Shown piece by piece: positions 41,601 through 49,708 of a stretch of DNA of 64,000 bases. The notes below the pieces were generated by a model. It did not search any database. It was not told the DNA's origin and saw only the letters and a program-made list of their open reading frames with translations. The translations under genes and the position numbers were made by a program. Origin of the DNA: Vreelandella zhanjiangensis DSM 21076 (GTDB lineage Bacteria; Pseudomonadota; Gammaproteobacteria; Pseudomonadales; Halomonadaceae); NCBI RefSeq assembly GCF_000377665.1, contig NZ_KB898651.1, positions 186,001 through 250,000 of the forward strand. The letters run 5' to 3'. Each line of letters opens with the position of its first letter. Within the stretch, counting starts at the first letter, position 1.

Positions 41601-42115
41601 TTCGAGATGCCCGCGGCTTCTTCAAGTGTGGAGCGCAGGTCATCCGGGCGGGCTTCGATCAGCCTTGAAATCATGCCTTGGCCGATAATCGCGTAAGAGC
41701 GTGGGCCCAGGCCGGTACCCATAAACAGGTCGGCGATATCCCGCCGACGGCACTTCTGGCCATTGAAGAAGTAGTTGGACTGACCGTCGCGGGTCACCAA
41801 CCGTTTGACCACGATTTCCGCGTACTGGGCATACACGCCGCCCATGGTGCCGTCGCGGTTGTCGAACTTGAGCTCAATAGAGGCCTGGCCCACCGGCTTG
41901 CGACCGGTGGAGCCATTGAAAATAACGTCGGCCATCGACTCGCCGCGCAGGGTTTTGGCCGAAGACTCGCCCATTACCCAGCGTACGGCATCGATGATAT
42001 TGGATTTTCCACAGCCGTTGGGGCCCACGATCGCGGTCATATTACCGTCGAAAGGTACCGTGACCGGGTCGACAAACGACTTGAACCCAACAAGGCGAAT
42101 AGAGGTTAAGCGCAT
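38621..42115 (-). CDS. smc: Chromosome segregation ATPase SMC
   Basis: 1164 residues, usual length. N-terminal Walker A (GPNGCGKS, about 32-39), a long coiled coil (about 165-500), a hinge (about 510-650), a second coiled coil (about 660-1010), and C-terminal signature LSGGEKAL and Walker B LDEVDAPLDD. Compacts and segregates the chromosome together with ScpA/ScpB. Presence of SMC rather than MukB is typical of Oceanospirillales-type gammaproteobacteria and supports the organism inference. Confidence 0.97.
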   Translation of the reverse strand: MRLTSIRLVGFKSFVDPVTVPFDGNMTAIVGPNGCGKSNIIDAVRWVMGESSAKTLRGESMADVIFNGSTGRKPVGQASIELKFDNRDGTMGGVYAQYAEIVVKRLVTRDGQSNYFFNGQKCRRRDIADLFMGTGLGPRSYAIIGQGMISRLIEARPDDLRSTLEEAAGISKYKERRRETENRMRRTQENLERLDDIREELDKQLERLKRQAEAAKRYQELKQQEYRLKGELALLRGRTLRAEQSQQESRVRELEISVEKDVFGVRQCETRLEQAREQHDELADVLERHQQQFFETTTRIARLEQDQAHRRSREAQLANDIATARRELDEQRRVSEGDRERLSVIDERFEALSPEHEALEEQLEALEQALADATPAMEAAEQQWSEAENRWRDSSREADRSQDQLRDLEQRIQRLQAEGQRRRQQRGDLADLSALREEHAQFQAQLAEAEERSEAFTQTREQWQQQYSDAKNAYQQATRTRDDQRASLSQRQGELASLQALIDAALADHDPDIEATLATHGLSNAPRLGETLNVTPGWETVISWLLAPWLNARLVASHQLAALPEALATDWCLIDEKAPAVSTGSQRLDSLVSGAGALGEWLASIHYVESGAEAEQLAPSLAPGESVVSRDGVWYGRGWLHQQANGQGVDGLLLTRRRFNELDAQREQDEEVLALAEEQCETTREAIEALELAREQQAEQERSHAASLQQLAIKERSAAQKLEHLQGRATELDAELSQLQEDEAELTLTLEEQRARWHIAMETLEAASEAREVATELRGRQREQRERLTREHAPLKTQQQTLALERERLTAERDSLRSQQARSSDSEERLTLRIAELEESREMLLEPDELAGEELEELLHQREQQERRLNETRQQAQSLAEQLRNDELARQQHERNLEQSREQLQQRRMDVQALALKASTQDEHLAELGHDAEALAETLPTDASEQTWQEKLESTGEKIRRLGAINLAAIEEYDQQAERRNYLEAQHAELTEALETLERAIKRIDQETRVRFRETFDQVNSGLQELFPRVFGGGAAWLTLTGDDLLETGVAIMARPPGKKNSTIHLLSGGEKALTALSLVFSIFQLNPAPFCMLDEVDAPLDDANVGRYAKLVKEMSENVQFIYITHNKIAMEAAERLMGVTMQEPGVSRLVSVGIDEAAALVD

Positions 42116-42211
42116 GCCGATCCTACAAAGAGTTTATTGATGAACATGAGGGGGTTTCAAAATACACGGTTAATCACGACTTCGGCAGCGGTGTGTTGAC
42201 TCAGGGCTTGA

Positions 42212-43099
42212 CTACTCATCGACCGCAGCCTTCTCGGATACATCGGCCAGGCGCTCCTGGGCTGCGCGAATACCTTCACGTAGCGAGGCTGCCGTGTTGG
42301 GGTCTTCCACCGTTGCCAGCGCCCGGCGCCAGCGGTCAATGGCACTATTAAAGTCGCCGTTATCGTACGCGTGAATGCCCAATAAGCCTAACACCGTTGG
42401 TTGGCGCGGGTCCTGGGCCAGCGTTTCATCCACCAGGTACTGCACTTCTGCAGTCATCTCACGGTTCGCCATAAAAAAGCGAATTTGCGCCAGCTGTGCC
42501 AGCAGCCCAGGAAGCCGGCCTTCAAGGGCGATCAGCCGCTCCAAAGCATCGACGGCTTTTTCCTGATGGCCCGTATCACGATACAGCGGGAACAGCATGG
42601 CCCACACGCTCGGGTTATTGGGCTGGAGCGAAGCCTGCTCTTCTATTCGAGCGATATACGTATCCGCGGTGGCAGCAGGGTCGCTTTGGAGTGCCTGCTG
42701 AACTTCGTAAAGAGCAAGATCCCCTTCCGCGCCCTCTTCTAGATACCAGAACAAACTAAGCACGGCAAAACCCAACGCAATCAAAGGCACCGCCAATCGA
42801 CCCGCGCGGGGCGACTTGAGCGGCCGCATAGCCTGCGTATGCGTATCTTCGAGCAGGCTGCGCTCAAGCTCCAGGCGGCTCTCTTCAAACGCGGCGGTAT
42901 TGATATCTCCCCGGCGATGAGCGGCTTCCAACGATGCCAGGCGGCGCGTAAAGATCGCGACGTTTTGCTCGGCAGCCGTATCATTAGCTTCAAAGGCATG
43001 CTGTTCGGCGTAAAGCGCTCCCGCCTTACGCAGCGGAGCGAGTAAACAGACAATCGCCGGTAGCATTACCAGGGCCATGGCAACCCATAATAGCGTCAT
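42212..43099 (-). CDS. ccmI: Cytochrome c maturation protein CcmI
   Basis: 295 residues. Two N-terminal transmembrane helices (about 3-22 and 100-118) flank a short loop, followed by TPR repeats (about 150-285) that hold apocytochrome c for heme attachment. Last gene of the ccm operon; ATG overlaps the ccmH stop in an ATGA. Confidence 0.92.
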   Translation of the reverse strand: MTLLWVAMALVMLPAIVCLLAPLRKAGALYAEQHAFEANDTAAEQNVAIFTRRLASLEAAHRRGDINTAAFEESRLELERSLLEDTHTQAMRPLKSPRAGRLAVPLIALGFAVLSLFWYLEEGAEGDLALYEVQQALQSDPAATADTYIARIEEQASLQPNNPSVWAMLFPLYRDTGHQEKAVDALERLIALEGRLPGLLAQLAQIRFFMANREMTAEVQYLVDETLAQDPRQPTVLGLLGIHAYDNGDFNSAIDRWRRALATVEDPNTAASLREGIRAAQERLADVSEKAAVDE

Positions 43100-43566
43100 G
43101 ACGACCTCCTGCGCTGAATCAAGGCGTCCAGGCGGGCACGCTCTTCAGCGCTCAGAGCCTTGGCCGAGGATTTACGCCGGGTGCGGATTATTAGCATCAG
43201 AAGTACAAAGCCCAGGATACCCAACCCCACCGGCAGCCCCCACAGCAAATAGGTACGCTTCTCCAGGCGGGGGTTGTAGAGGATATAGTCGCCAAAGCGC
43301 TCCACCATGTGGCTTACAATTTCACTGTCCGAGCGCCCGTCTTGCAGCATTTGATACACCCGCTCACGCATATCGCCGGAAATCGGCGAGTCGGAATCGC
43401 CAATTGCCTGGTTCTCGCACAGCGGACAGCGCATTGAGGCAGTTAAGTCGTGATAGCGCTGCGCAAGCACCGGATCGTCAAACTCGCGTAGCTCGATCCC
43501 TCCGGCCGCTGCGCTTAACGTAAGAGCCAACAGAATGGCCGCTGTGACGATACGTATTAACGCCAT
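43096..43566 (-). CDS. ccmH: Cytochrome c maturation protein CcmH
   Basis: 156 residues. Signal peptide (about 1-22), periplasmic domain with C47-P-L-C50 (RCPLCENQ) that reduces the haem-binding cysteines of apocytochrome c, and a C-terminal membrane helix (about 104-122). Overlaps ccmG by ten bases and ccmI by four. Confidence 0.95.
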   Translation of the reverse strand: MALIRIVTAAILLALTLSAAAGGIELREFDDPVLAQRYHDLTASMRCPLCENQAIGDSDSPISGDMRERVYQMLQDGRSDSEIVSHMVERFGDYILYNPRLEKRTYLLWGLPVGLGILGFVLLMLIIRTRRKSSAKALSAEERARLDALIQRRRSS

Positions 43567-44084
43567 TTGGCCACCTCCGGCAGAATGCGCTCTGAAACGT
43601 CTTGAGGCGAGATATAGCCTTTATGGTGGTAGCGGATAATCCCCTCGGCATCGACCAGGAAAGTTTCCGGGGCACCATATACGCCCAGATCAAACCCCAG
43701 ACTGCCTTCAGGGTCGAAGATATTCATCTCAAAAGGGTCGCCGTATTGGTTGAGAAAGCTCATGCCTTTCTCGCGGGTATCGCGGTAGTTGACCCCGACC
43801 ATACGGATACCCTGATCGGCGAGCTCCAATAGCTGCGGCATTTCCTGCTTGCACGCCGGGCACCACTCGCCCCACACGTTGACCAGCGTGACCTCACCTT
43901 TCAAGAGTGATTGATCGACCGTTTGCTGCTCGTCACGCAGAGTAGTAGCTTCAAACGCTGGGAATTCCCGCGCCATCAACGCTGAGTCGCGCTGTGCCGG
44001 GTCATGCTGCAGTCGCTGATACAGAAACAGCGCTACCAGTAGAAAACTCACAGGCAAAAGCAGTAACAGCAACCGGCGGCTCAT
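43557..44084 (-). CDS. ccmG: Thiol:disulfide interchange protein CcmG/DsbE
   Basis: 175 residues, membrane-anchored thioredoxin. N-terminal helix (about 5-22) and active site W-C75-P-A-C78 (GEWCPACK) with the GVNYRD and PETF loops. Keeps apocytochrome cysteines reduced in the periplasm. Start overlaps the ccmF stop by four bases. Confidence 0.96.
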   Translation of the reverse strand: MSRRLLLLLLPVSFLLVALFLYQRLQHDPAQRDSALMAREFPAFEATTLRDEQQTVDQSLLKGEVTLVNVWGEWCPACKQEMPQLLELADQGIRMVGVNYRDTREKGMSFLNQYGDPFEMNIFDPEGSLGFDLGVYGAPETFLVDAEGIIRYHHKGYISPQDVSERILPEVAKWR

Positions 44085-46090
44085 AGCGTGGCCTCCTGCG
44101 GCTCAGACTGACTAGGCGTAGCGGCTGAGGCTTTATTCGTCACTTTTACACGGCGATAACGCTTATCCACAATTGCCAGCACGCCGCCGAGCGCCATCAA
44201 CAGGCCACCCAACCATAGCCAGCGTACAAAGGGTTTATATTGAATGCGCATGGCCCAGCTGCCGTCGTTCAGGTCCTCACCCATGGCCACGTAAAGATCG
44301 CGAAACAGGCCAGGGCGCAGCGCCACCTGCGTCATGGGCATGCCGGTGGCTAGATAAAAGCGTTTTTCCGGACGCATTAAAAAGCCGCGTGCCGAGTCGA
44401 TATTTTGCACTTCAAGCACCGCCGTGTCGGCCAGAAAGTTGGCGCCCCGACGGCTGGTCAGTTCGGTCATGGTGAACTGATACCCGGCGACCTCGACTGT
44501 TGTACCGGGTGCCATACGTACGGTGCGTTCACTGGCATAGTTGGAGACGACTGCCACCCCGACAATCGTTACGGCGATGCCCATATGGCCAAGCACCATG
44601 CCCCAGTAGGCCAGGGAAAGCTTGCGTAACCCGGCCAACCGGCTGCGGGCGTGGCGGGTTTTATCGATTAAATCACGCCCCATCGGCAGCACAATCCAGA
44701 GTGCGGTCACAATGCCGAGCGACGCCCATAGGTTCCACTCACCGGTGTATATAAATGGCAGGAGCACACCCAATACCAGCGCCGCCGCCCCTGCAAGCCA
44801 CAGTTTGCGCTTAAGCTCGCGGGCCTCCATGCTTTTCCAGCGGGCCATCGGCCCCAGGCCCATGAAGATGCACATCACCACAGTCAGCGGTACAAAAAGA
44901 GCGTTAAAGTAAGGCGGCCCCACGCTGATTTTACCCAGGTTGAGCGAATCCAGAATCAGCGGGTAGAGGGTGCCCAGCAATATGGTCACAGTCATGATGA
45001 CCAGCACGATATTGTTGATCAGCAGCAGCGCATCTCGTGAAAGCCAGCTGAAGCTAACCTGGTGGCTGACCCTGGGCGCGCGTAGAGCAAACACCAGCAG
45101 TGAAAGCGTCACCGTGACCGCCAGCAACACCAGGATAAACAAGCCGCGCGAGGGGTCATTGGCAAACGCGTGTACCGAGGTAAGTACGCCAGAGCGCACC
45201 AGAAAAGTACCCAGCAGTGACAGCGAAAAGGTAAAGATGGCCAGCAACACGGTCCAGCTTTTAAACGAGCCGCGCTTTTCAGTGACCGCCAGAGAGTGAA
45301 TCAGCGCCGTGCCGGTCAGCCAGGGCAAAAGCGAAGCGTTCTCTACCGGGTCCCAAAACCACCAGCCGCCCCAGCCAAGTTCGTAGTAAGCCCACCAGCT
45401 GCCCAGCGCGATCCCTACGGTTAAAAAAGCCCAGGCGATATTGGACCAGGGGCGCGCCCAGCGGGTCCAGGCAGCGTCCAACCGTCCACCCAAAAGCGCG
45501 GCAATCGCAAAGGCAAACACTACTGAAAACCCGACATAGCCCATATATAGCATCGGCGGATGAACAATCAGGCCAATATCCTGAAGCAGCGGGTTAAGAT
45601 CCGCGCCATCGTGGGGCACGTTGGGTAAAAGCCGTTCAAAGGGATTGGAGGTCAGCAGGATAAAGAGTAAGAAGCCCAGGCTAACCAAACCCATGACGCC
45701 CTGCACTCGGGCCACCATATCGCGGGGCAAACCACAGGAAAAGCGTGAGGCGGCATAGCCCCAGCCCGCCAGCATAAAGCTCCATAAAAGCACCGAGCCT
45801 TCGTGGTTGCCCCACACAGCGCTCATCTTGTAGTACCAGGGCAGCAGCGAGTTGGAGTTGTTGGCCACGTTGGTCACGCTGAAGTCATCCAGCAGGTAGC
45901 TTGTGGTCAGGCACACATACGCCAGCGCGATAAACAGAAACTGCCCCACCGCCATGGGGTGGCCATAAGCCATCCATAAAGGCCTTCGCGTCGTGGCCCC
46001 AGCTAACGGCATTACCGCCTGCACCGCAGCCATTAGCACGGCAATAATCAATGCGAAATGGCCAAGTTCAGGGATCATTTTTACCAACAT
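44081..46090 (-). CDS. ccmF: Heme lyase CcmF
   Basis: 669 residues, about 15 hydrophobic segments. The tryptophan-rich haem-handling motif WGGWWFWDP is at about 245-253; histidines near the membrane faces are the expected ligands. With CcmH/I it attaches haem to apocytochrome c. Gap of 76 bases to ccmE upstream, where tandem repeats lie. Confidence 0.97.
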   Translation of the reverse strand: MLVKMIPELGHFALIIAVLMAAVQAVMPLAGATTRRPLWMAYGHPMAVGQFLFIALAYVCLTTSYLLDDFSVTNVANNSNSLLPWYYKMSAVWGNHEGSVLLWSFMLAGWGYAASRFSCGLPRDMVARVQGVMGLVSLGFLLFILLTSNPFERLLPNVPHDGADLNPLLQDIGLIVHPPMLYMGYVGFSVVFAFAIAALLGGRLDAAWTRWARPWSNIAWAFLTVGIALGSWWAYYELGWGGWWFWDPVENASLLPWLTGTALIHSLAVTEKRGSFKSWTVLLAIFTFSLSLLGTFLVRSGVLTSVHAFANDPSRGLFILVLLAVTVTLSLLVFALRAPRVSHQVSFSWLSRDALLLINNIVLVIMTVTILLGTLYPLILDSLNLGKISVGPPYFNALFVPLTVVMCIFMGLGPMARWKSMEARELKRKLWLAGAAALVLGVLLPFIYTGEWNLWASLGIVTALWIVLPMGRDLIDKTRHARSRLAGLRKLSLAYWGMVLGHMGIAVTIVGVAVVSNYASERTVRMAPGTTVEVAGYQFTMTELTSRRGANFLADTAVLEVQNIDSARGFLMRPEKRFYLATGMPMTQVALRPGLFRDLYVAMGEDLNDGSWAMRIQYKPFVRWLWLGGLLMALGGVLAIVDKRYRRVKVTNKASAATPSQSEPQEATL

Positions 46091-46152
46091 CGGCGCTCCA
46101 ACCTAGCACTGGCCCTAAGGCTTACGGCATTCATCAAGCATTTCCATTATGC

Positions 46153-46200
46153 ATTCAGGCGCTTACTCATTCAGACGCTTGCTTATTCAGGCGCTTGCCC
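46153..46200. repeat. Three tandem 16-bp repeats across the ccmE stop
   Basis: Three near-identical 16-base units (46153-46168, 46169-46184, 46185-46200; consensus ATTCAGGCGCTTGCTC). The array includes the ccmE stop codon, and 16 is not a multiple of three, so a change in copy number would alter the C-terminal frame of CcmE. Mismatches between units suggest it is not freshly expanded. Confidence 0.75.
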
Positions 46201-46661
46201 ACTTCGGCGGCCTTCTCTTGATAATCGGCGGGCGAATAACCAGCGTCTTCCAAGGCCTGCGCCACCTCGGGTGGCATATAGTTTTCATCGTGGCGGGCAA
46301 GCACCTTATCCGCCACAAACCGCCCGTCGGCTTGAAGCTTGCCGACCACCACCACGCCCTGCCCCTCTCGAAATAAATCCGGCAGGATACCGTTGTAAGA
46401 GACGCCCAGCTCATCGACGTAGTCGGTAATTCGAAACTCGACATCCAGGCTTTGCGGGTCGCGAAATACCGAGCCCTCTTTGACCAGGCCCCCCGCGCGG
46501 ATGGAGCGCTCAATAGGCGCATCGCCTTGGGCGATCTGCACCGGGCTGAAAAACAGATTGATGTTGGCACGTAACGCATAGAGCGTCAGCCCAATGGCAA
46601 GCCCGGCTAACACGAGGCCGCCGAGGATGATCAACAGCTTTTGGCGACGTTTAGGTGTCAT
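46167..46661 (-). CDS. ccmE: Heme chaperone CcmE
   Basis: 164 residues from ATG 46661 (MTPKRRQKLL), the family start; an upstream ATG would overlap ccmD more deeply. N-terminal membrane anchor (about 9-29), OB-fold periplasmic domain and the covalent haem site H124 with Y128 in RHDENYMPP. Overlaps ccmD by 11 bases. The last residues are encoded inside a tandem repeat. Confidence 0.96.
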   Translation of the reverse strand: MTPKRRQKLLIILGGLVLAGLAIGLTLYALRANINLFFSPVQIAQGDAPIERSIRAGGLVKEGSVFRDPQSLDVEFRITDYVDELGVSYNGILPDLFREGQGVVVVGKLQADGRFVADKVLARHDENYMPPEVAQALEDAGYSPADYQEKAAEVGKRLNKQASE

Positions 46662-46887
46662 CGGTATGGCTCGCTTGAAGTGAGTTCGGCGCGGTACTGG
46701 TGCTTGGGAGCGGACGCGTTGTTTCACGCCGGGCCCGGCGCTTTAAATCACGGATCAGCAGGCGGCGCTCCATGCGTGCATGCCCAACGCTGGCAATCAT
46801 TAATAGCGCCGTGACGCCCCAGGCGGCCCATACGTAAGGCGCATGCCCACCCATGGCCAAAAACGCCGAGAACGAGGAAAACGCCAT
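46651..46887 (-). CDS. ccmD: Heme exporter accessory protein CcmD
   Basis: 78 residues, one transmembrane helix (about 16-35, YVWAAWGVTALLMIASVGHA) followed by a basic cytoplasmic tail. Releases holo-CcmE from the CcmABC complex. Start overlaps the ccmC stop by one base. Confidence 0.9.
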   Translation of the reverse strand: MAFSSFSAFLAMGGHAPYVWAAWGVTALLMIASVGHARMERRLLIRDLKRRARRETTRPLPSTSTAPNSLQASHTDDT

Positions 46888-47627
46888 CAGTGCGCCTCCT
46901 TCATTAAATCCATGACCCAGCGCTTATTGGCCTCACGGCGCAAAATTTCACTGCGCGTGCGCATCAGCGTCAGGGCGATAAAGAAGCAGTAGAAACCTAG
47001 CACCATGATCAACAGCGGCAACCACATTTCAGTGGGCATGGACGGGCTTGAGGTTACCCTAAATGTTGCAGGCTGATGCAGGGTAAACCACCAATCAACC
47101 GAATATTTGATAATCGGGATATTAATCACCCCGACCATGGCAAGCACCGAGGCGGCCCGCGAGCCGCTGTCACGGCTTGTAAAAGCACTGCGCAAGGCAA
47201 TGACGCCCAAGAATAAAAACAGCAGAATCAACATCGAGGTAAGTCGTGCGTCCCACATCCACCAAGTGCCCCAGGTAGGTACGCCCCACACCGCGCCGGA
47301 AAACAGGGCGACAAACGTCATCACTGCCCCCAAAGGCGCCATAACGGTCGCTGCCATGTCGGCAATTTTGATCTTCCAGACCATAAACACCAGCGCCGCC
47401 GCGGCCATGGAGACAAAAATCGACTGCGCTAAAAAGGCTGCGGGCACGTGCACGTAAATGATTCGAAAACTATTGCCCTGCTGGTAATCCGCCGGCGCGA
47501 AGGCCAGTCCCCATAGCGTGCCGACAGCGATCAAAAGCAGCGAGACCGTCCAGAACCAGGGCTGTAATTTTCCACTCATTGAGTAGAACCATTTGGGGGA
47601 GCCCCACTTATGGATAAAGGTCCACAT
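46887..47627 (-). CDS. ccmC: Heme exporter protein CcmC
   Basis: 246 residues, six membrane helices. The haem-handling region WGVPTWGTWWMWD (about 124-136) loads haem onto CcmE. Inner membrane. Thirteen bases downstream of ccmB. Confidence 0.96.
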   Translation of the reverse strand: MWTFIHKWGSPKWFYSMSGKLQPWFWTVSLLLIAVGTLWGLAFAPADYQQGNSFRIIYVHVPAAFLAQSIFVSMAAAALVFMVWKIKIADMAATVMAPLGAVMTFVALFSGAVWGVPTWGTWWMWDARLTSMLILLFLFLGVIALRSAFTSRDSGSRAASVLAMVGVINIPIIKYSVDWWFTLHQPATFRVTSSPSMPTEMWLPLLIMVLGFYCFFIALTLMRTRSEILRREANKRWVMDLMKEAH

Positions 47628-47640
47628 GGCGTGTCTTTCC

Positions 47641-48378
47641 TTAACCGTTAATGCTGATGCGTAGCGAAGCGGCTATCGCCCAGGGTGCCAGTAACAGGGA
47701 CGCGGCTAAAAGTGCTCCCAACATCGCCAGATGGGCGGCAACGCCTTCACCAAGAAGGGCGGCCTGCACCGCGCCTACGCCAAAAATAAGCACCGGGATA
47801 TACAGCGGCAGTATCAACAGTGACAGCAGTACGCCACCGCGGGCGATCCCCACCGTTAGCGCGGCCCCAATGGCACCAATCAAACTCAAACTGGCGCTAC
47901 CTATCGCCAGTGAAAGCGAAAGAATCGCGTAGCTTCCGGCCGGTAATGCCAGCATGATGCCGAGCAGCGGTGCCATCAACGCAAGCGGTAGCCCGGTGAA
48001 TAGCCAATGTGCGACCACTTTGGCCAAGCTCAATATGGCCAGTGGTTGAGGCGCTAACAGCAGTTGCTCCAGGCTGCCATCGTCATAATCGGTGCGAAAC
48101 AGGCTATCCAGAGACAGCAGCGCGGCTAAAAGCGCGGCCACCCATAAAAGCCCAGGGGCAATCAGCGCCAACATGTCGGGGTCGGGTGAAATACCGATAG
48201 GAAACAGCGTCACCACCAGTGCAAAAAATACCAGCGGATTGAGTAGCTCGCCGCGCCGCCGCAGCATCAGCGTTAAATCGCGCTCAAGCGTAGCTTTAAA
48301 GGCGATCCAAAGGCTGCCTTGAGCAGGCGCTTCGACAATCACGACGGCTGGCGCAGCTTTGGTGCGTTGCAACGACAT
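47641..48378 (-). CDS. ccmB: Heme ABC exporter permease CcmB
   Basis: 245 residues, six hydrophobic segments, with the family N-terminus containing LMLRRRGELLNPLVFF. Membrane subunit of the CcmAB ABC transporter, whose ATPase activity drives haem release from CcmC to CcmE. The first 20 or so residues are a hydrophilic extension; an internal start is possible. Confidence 0.93.
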   Translation of the reverse strand: MSLQRTKAAPAVVIVEAPAQGSLWIAFKATLERDLTLMLRRRGELLNPLVFFALVVTLFPIGISPDPDMLALIAPGLLWVAALLAALLSLDSLFRTDYDDGSLEQLLLAPQPLAILSLAKVVAHWLFTGLPLALMAPLLGIMLALPAGSYAILSLSLAIGSASLSLIGAIGAALTVGIARGGVLLSLLILPLYIPVLIFGVGAVQAALLGEGVAAHLAMLGALLAASLLLAPWAIAASLRISING

Positions 48379-48381
48379 CTT

Positions 48382-49047
48382 CTACCCCAACTGAACGCAT
48401 CTGACGGTGGACGTTACCGCAAGCGCATGGTGCGTGGTCAATAAAACGCAGCCCCCCGCCTGAACGTGGGCCGCCAGCTGGGCTTCCAACGCCGTCACAC
48501 CCTGGCGGTCAATGGCCGTAAATGGTTCATCCAGCACCCAGAGCGCACGCCGAGTAAGCGTTAAGCGAGCCAGGGCGACACGGCGTTGCTGACCCGCCGA
48601 AAGCTGCCCGGCAACGACATCTTCAAAGCCGTTGAGACCCACCTTGGCTAACGCTTCCAAGCGCTGCTCTTCACTGCCTTTATCGCCATTGAGCGCTTGA
48701 TACCAAGCTAGGTTTTCCAATGGCGAAAGCCCGGCCTTAACGCCGGGGGAATGACCTAGATAAAGCAGATTGGCAAGAAACTGCTCGCGGGCTTTACGCA
48801 GTGGTGTGCTGTTCCAGTAAAGCTCACCTTCATACTCGCCTAGCTGACCCGCCAAAATTTTAAGCAGCGTGGTTTTGCCACTGCCGTTGGGGCCTTCAAT
48901 TCGCAGGATTTCTCCACTGCGAACAGTTAGATCGAGCCCTTCAAATAACCAGCGCCCATCGCGCTCGCAGGCTAATTGTCGTGCTTCCAGGCACAGGCTC
49001 AAACGTCTCTCCCAGCGCATTAATAATGGCCAAAACTCTACACGCAA
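48382..49047 (-). CDS. ccmA: Heme ABC exporter ATP-binding protein CcmA
   Basis: 221 residues. Walker A GPNGSGKTT (about 54-62), signature LSAGQQRR and Walker B LWVLDEPF are in order; the protein is short, as usual for CcmA. First gene of the ccmABCDEFGHI operon, three bases before ccmB. An ATG at 49023 could be the real start, removing eight residues. The promoter lies in 49048-49157, shared with the divergent SOS-controlled gene. Confidence 0.95.
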   Translation of the reverse strand: MRVEFWPLLMRWERRLSLCLEARQLACERDGRWLFEGLDLTVRSGEILRIEGPNGSGKTTLLKILAGQLGEYEGELYWNSTPLRKAREQFLANLLYLGHSPGVKAGLSPLENLAWYQALNGDKGSEEQRLEALAKVGLNGFEDVVAGQLSAGQQRRVALARLTLTRRALWVLDEPFTAIDRQGVTALEAQLAAHVQAGGCVLLTTHHALAVTSTVRCVQLG

Positions 49048-49157
49048 AGCCGCTTTATCGCCAGCCAGGTACCGATAGCTTCAGCAATTAATCAAGCACG
49101 CTAACAATGTGAGCAAACCACACGGTTCATGATAAATAGACAAAAACAGCACTACCA

Positions 49158-49173
49158 CTGTATGCAAAAACAG
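49158..49173. promoter_or_regulatory. LexA (SOS) box upstream of the LexA-like gene
   Basis: CTGTATGCAAAAACAG fits CTG-N10-CAG. Two imperfect half-matches (CTGTATACTG at 49174 and CTGTATGAAA at 49190) follow directly, so LexA may bind cooperatively. About 100 bases upstream of the ATG at 49271 and in the divergent region with ccmA. Confidence 0.7.
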
Positions 49174-49270
49174 CTGTATACTGAAACCACTGTATGAAAA
49201 CACATATTAATAAAGTCTGATTTACTACGACTCATGCCTAGGGAAAGGGCGCTGCATTGGAGAACCCAAT

Positions 49271-49708
49271 ATGAATATATCGATGTCAGCACCAACACCT
49301 GCTTGCCGTTCAGTATTAGGCGCGGGGCTTGGCGCTTCAAAAAGCACTTCCTCTGCACGCGCCGTGTCCGCTTCAGGCCGTATGAAAAGGCACAATACTT
49401 ACGCGCTTAAAATACGCGGCAACCGACTGCGCGATTGCAACTTATTCGATGGGGATGTCATTATTATTCGGCGTTTTCAACGCGATGCCCATGAAGAAAC
49501 CGCCGTTGCGCAGATCAACCAGCAGCAAGTCGCTTTAAAGCAGCTCTCTATCAGCCGCTTTGGAGTACATTTATGGCCTGCTGACGCCCAGGCGCCGGAT
49601 CTCTTTTTGCACAATCGCGATATTCAAGTGTTAGGAATGGTAATGGGGGTGGCTCAGGATAACGCCCACCACCTGGCTACCGATTCTTATGGTCCCATGG
49701 AGCATTGA
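49271..49708 (+). CDS. LexA/UmuD-fold protein lacking the catalytic serine
   Basis: 145 residues. Residues 44-130 align by eye with the LexA/UmuD S24 domain: KIRGNRLRDCNLFDGDVIII corresponds to the LexA segment VSGMSMKDIGIMDGD. The catalytic serine position is R52, while the lysine (K90 in VALKQL) is kept. Self-cleavage is therefore not expected. The N-terminal 40 residues are Ser/Ala-rich without a helix-turn-helix. GGAGA (49259-49263) supports the ATG. A LexA box upstream makes it a likely SOS gene. No umuC follows; the next gene is yigZ, starting at the base after this stop. Possible role: a dominant regulator or UmuD-like accessory; unproven. Confidence 0.75.
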   Translation: MNISMSAPTPACRSVLGAGLGASKSTSSARAVSASGRMKRHNTYALKIRGNRLRDCNLFDGDVIIIRRFQRDAHEETAVAQINQQQVALKQLSISRFGVHLWPADAQAPDLFLHNRDIQVLGMVMGVAQDNAHHLATDSYGPMEH

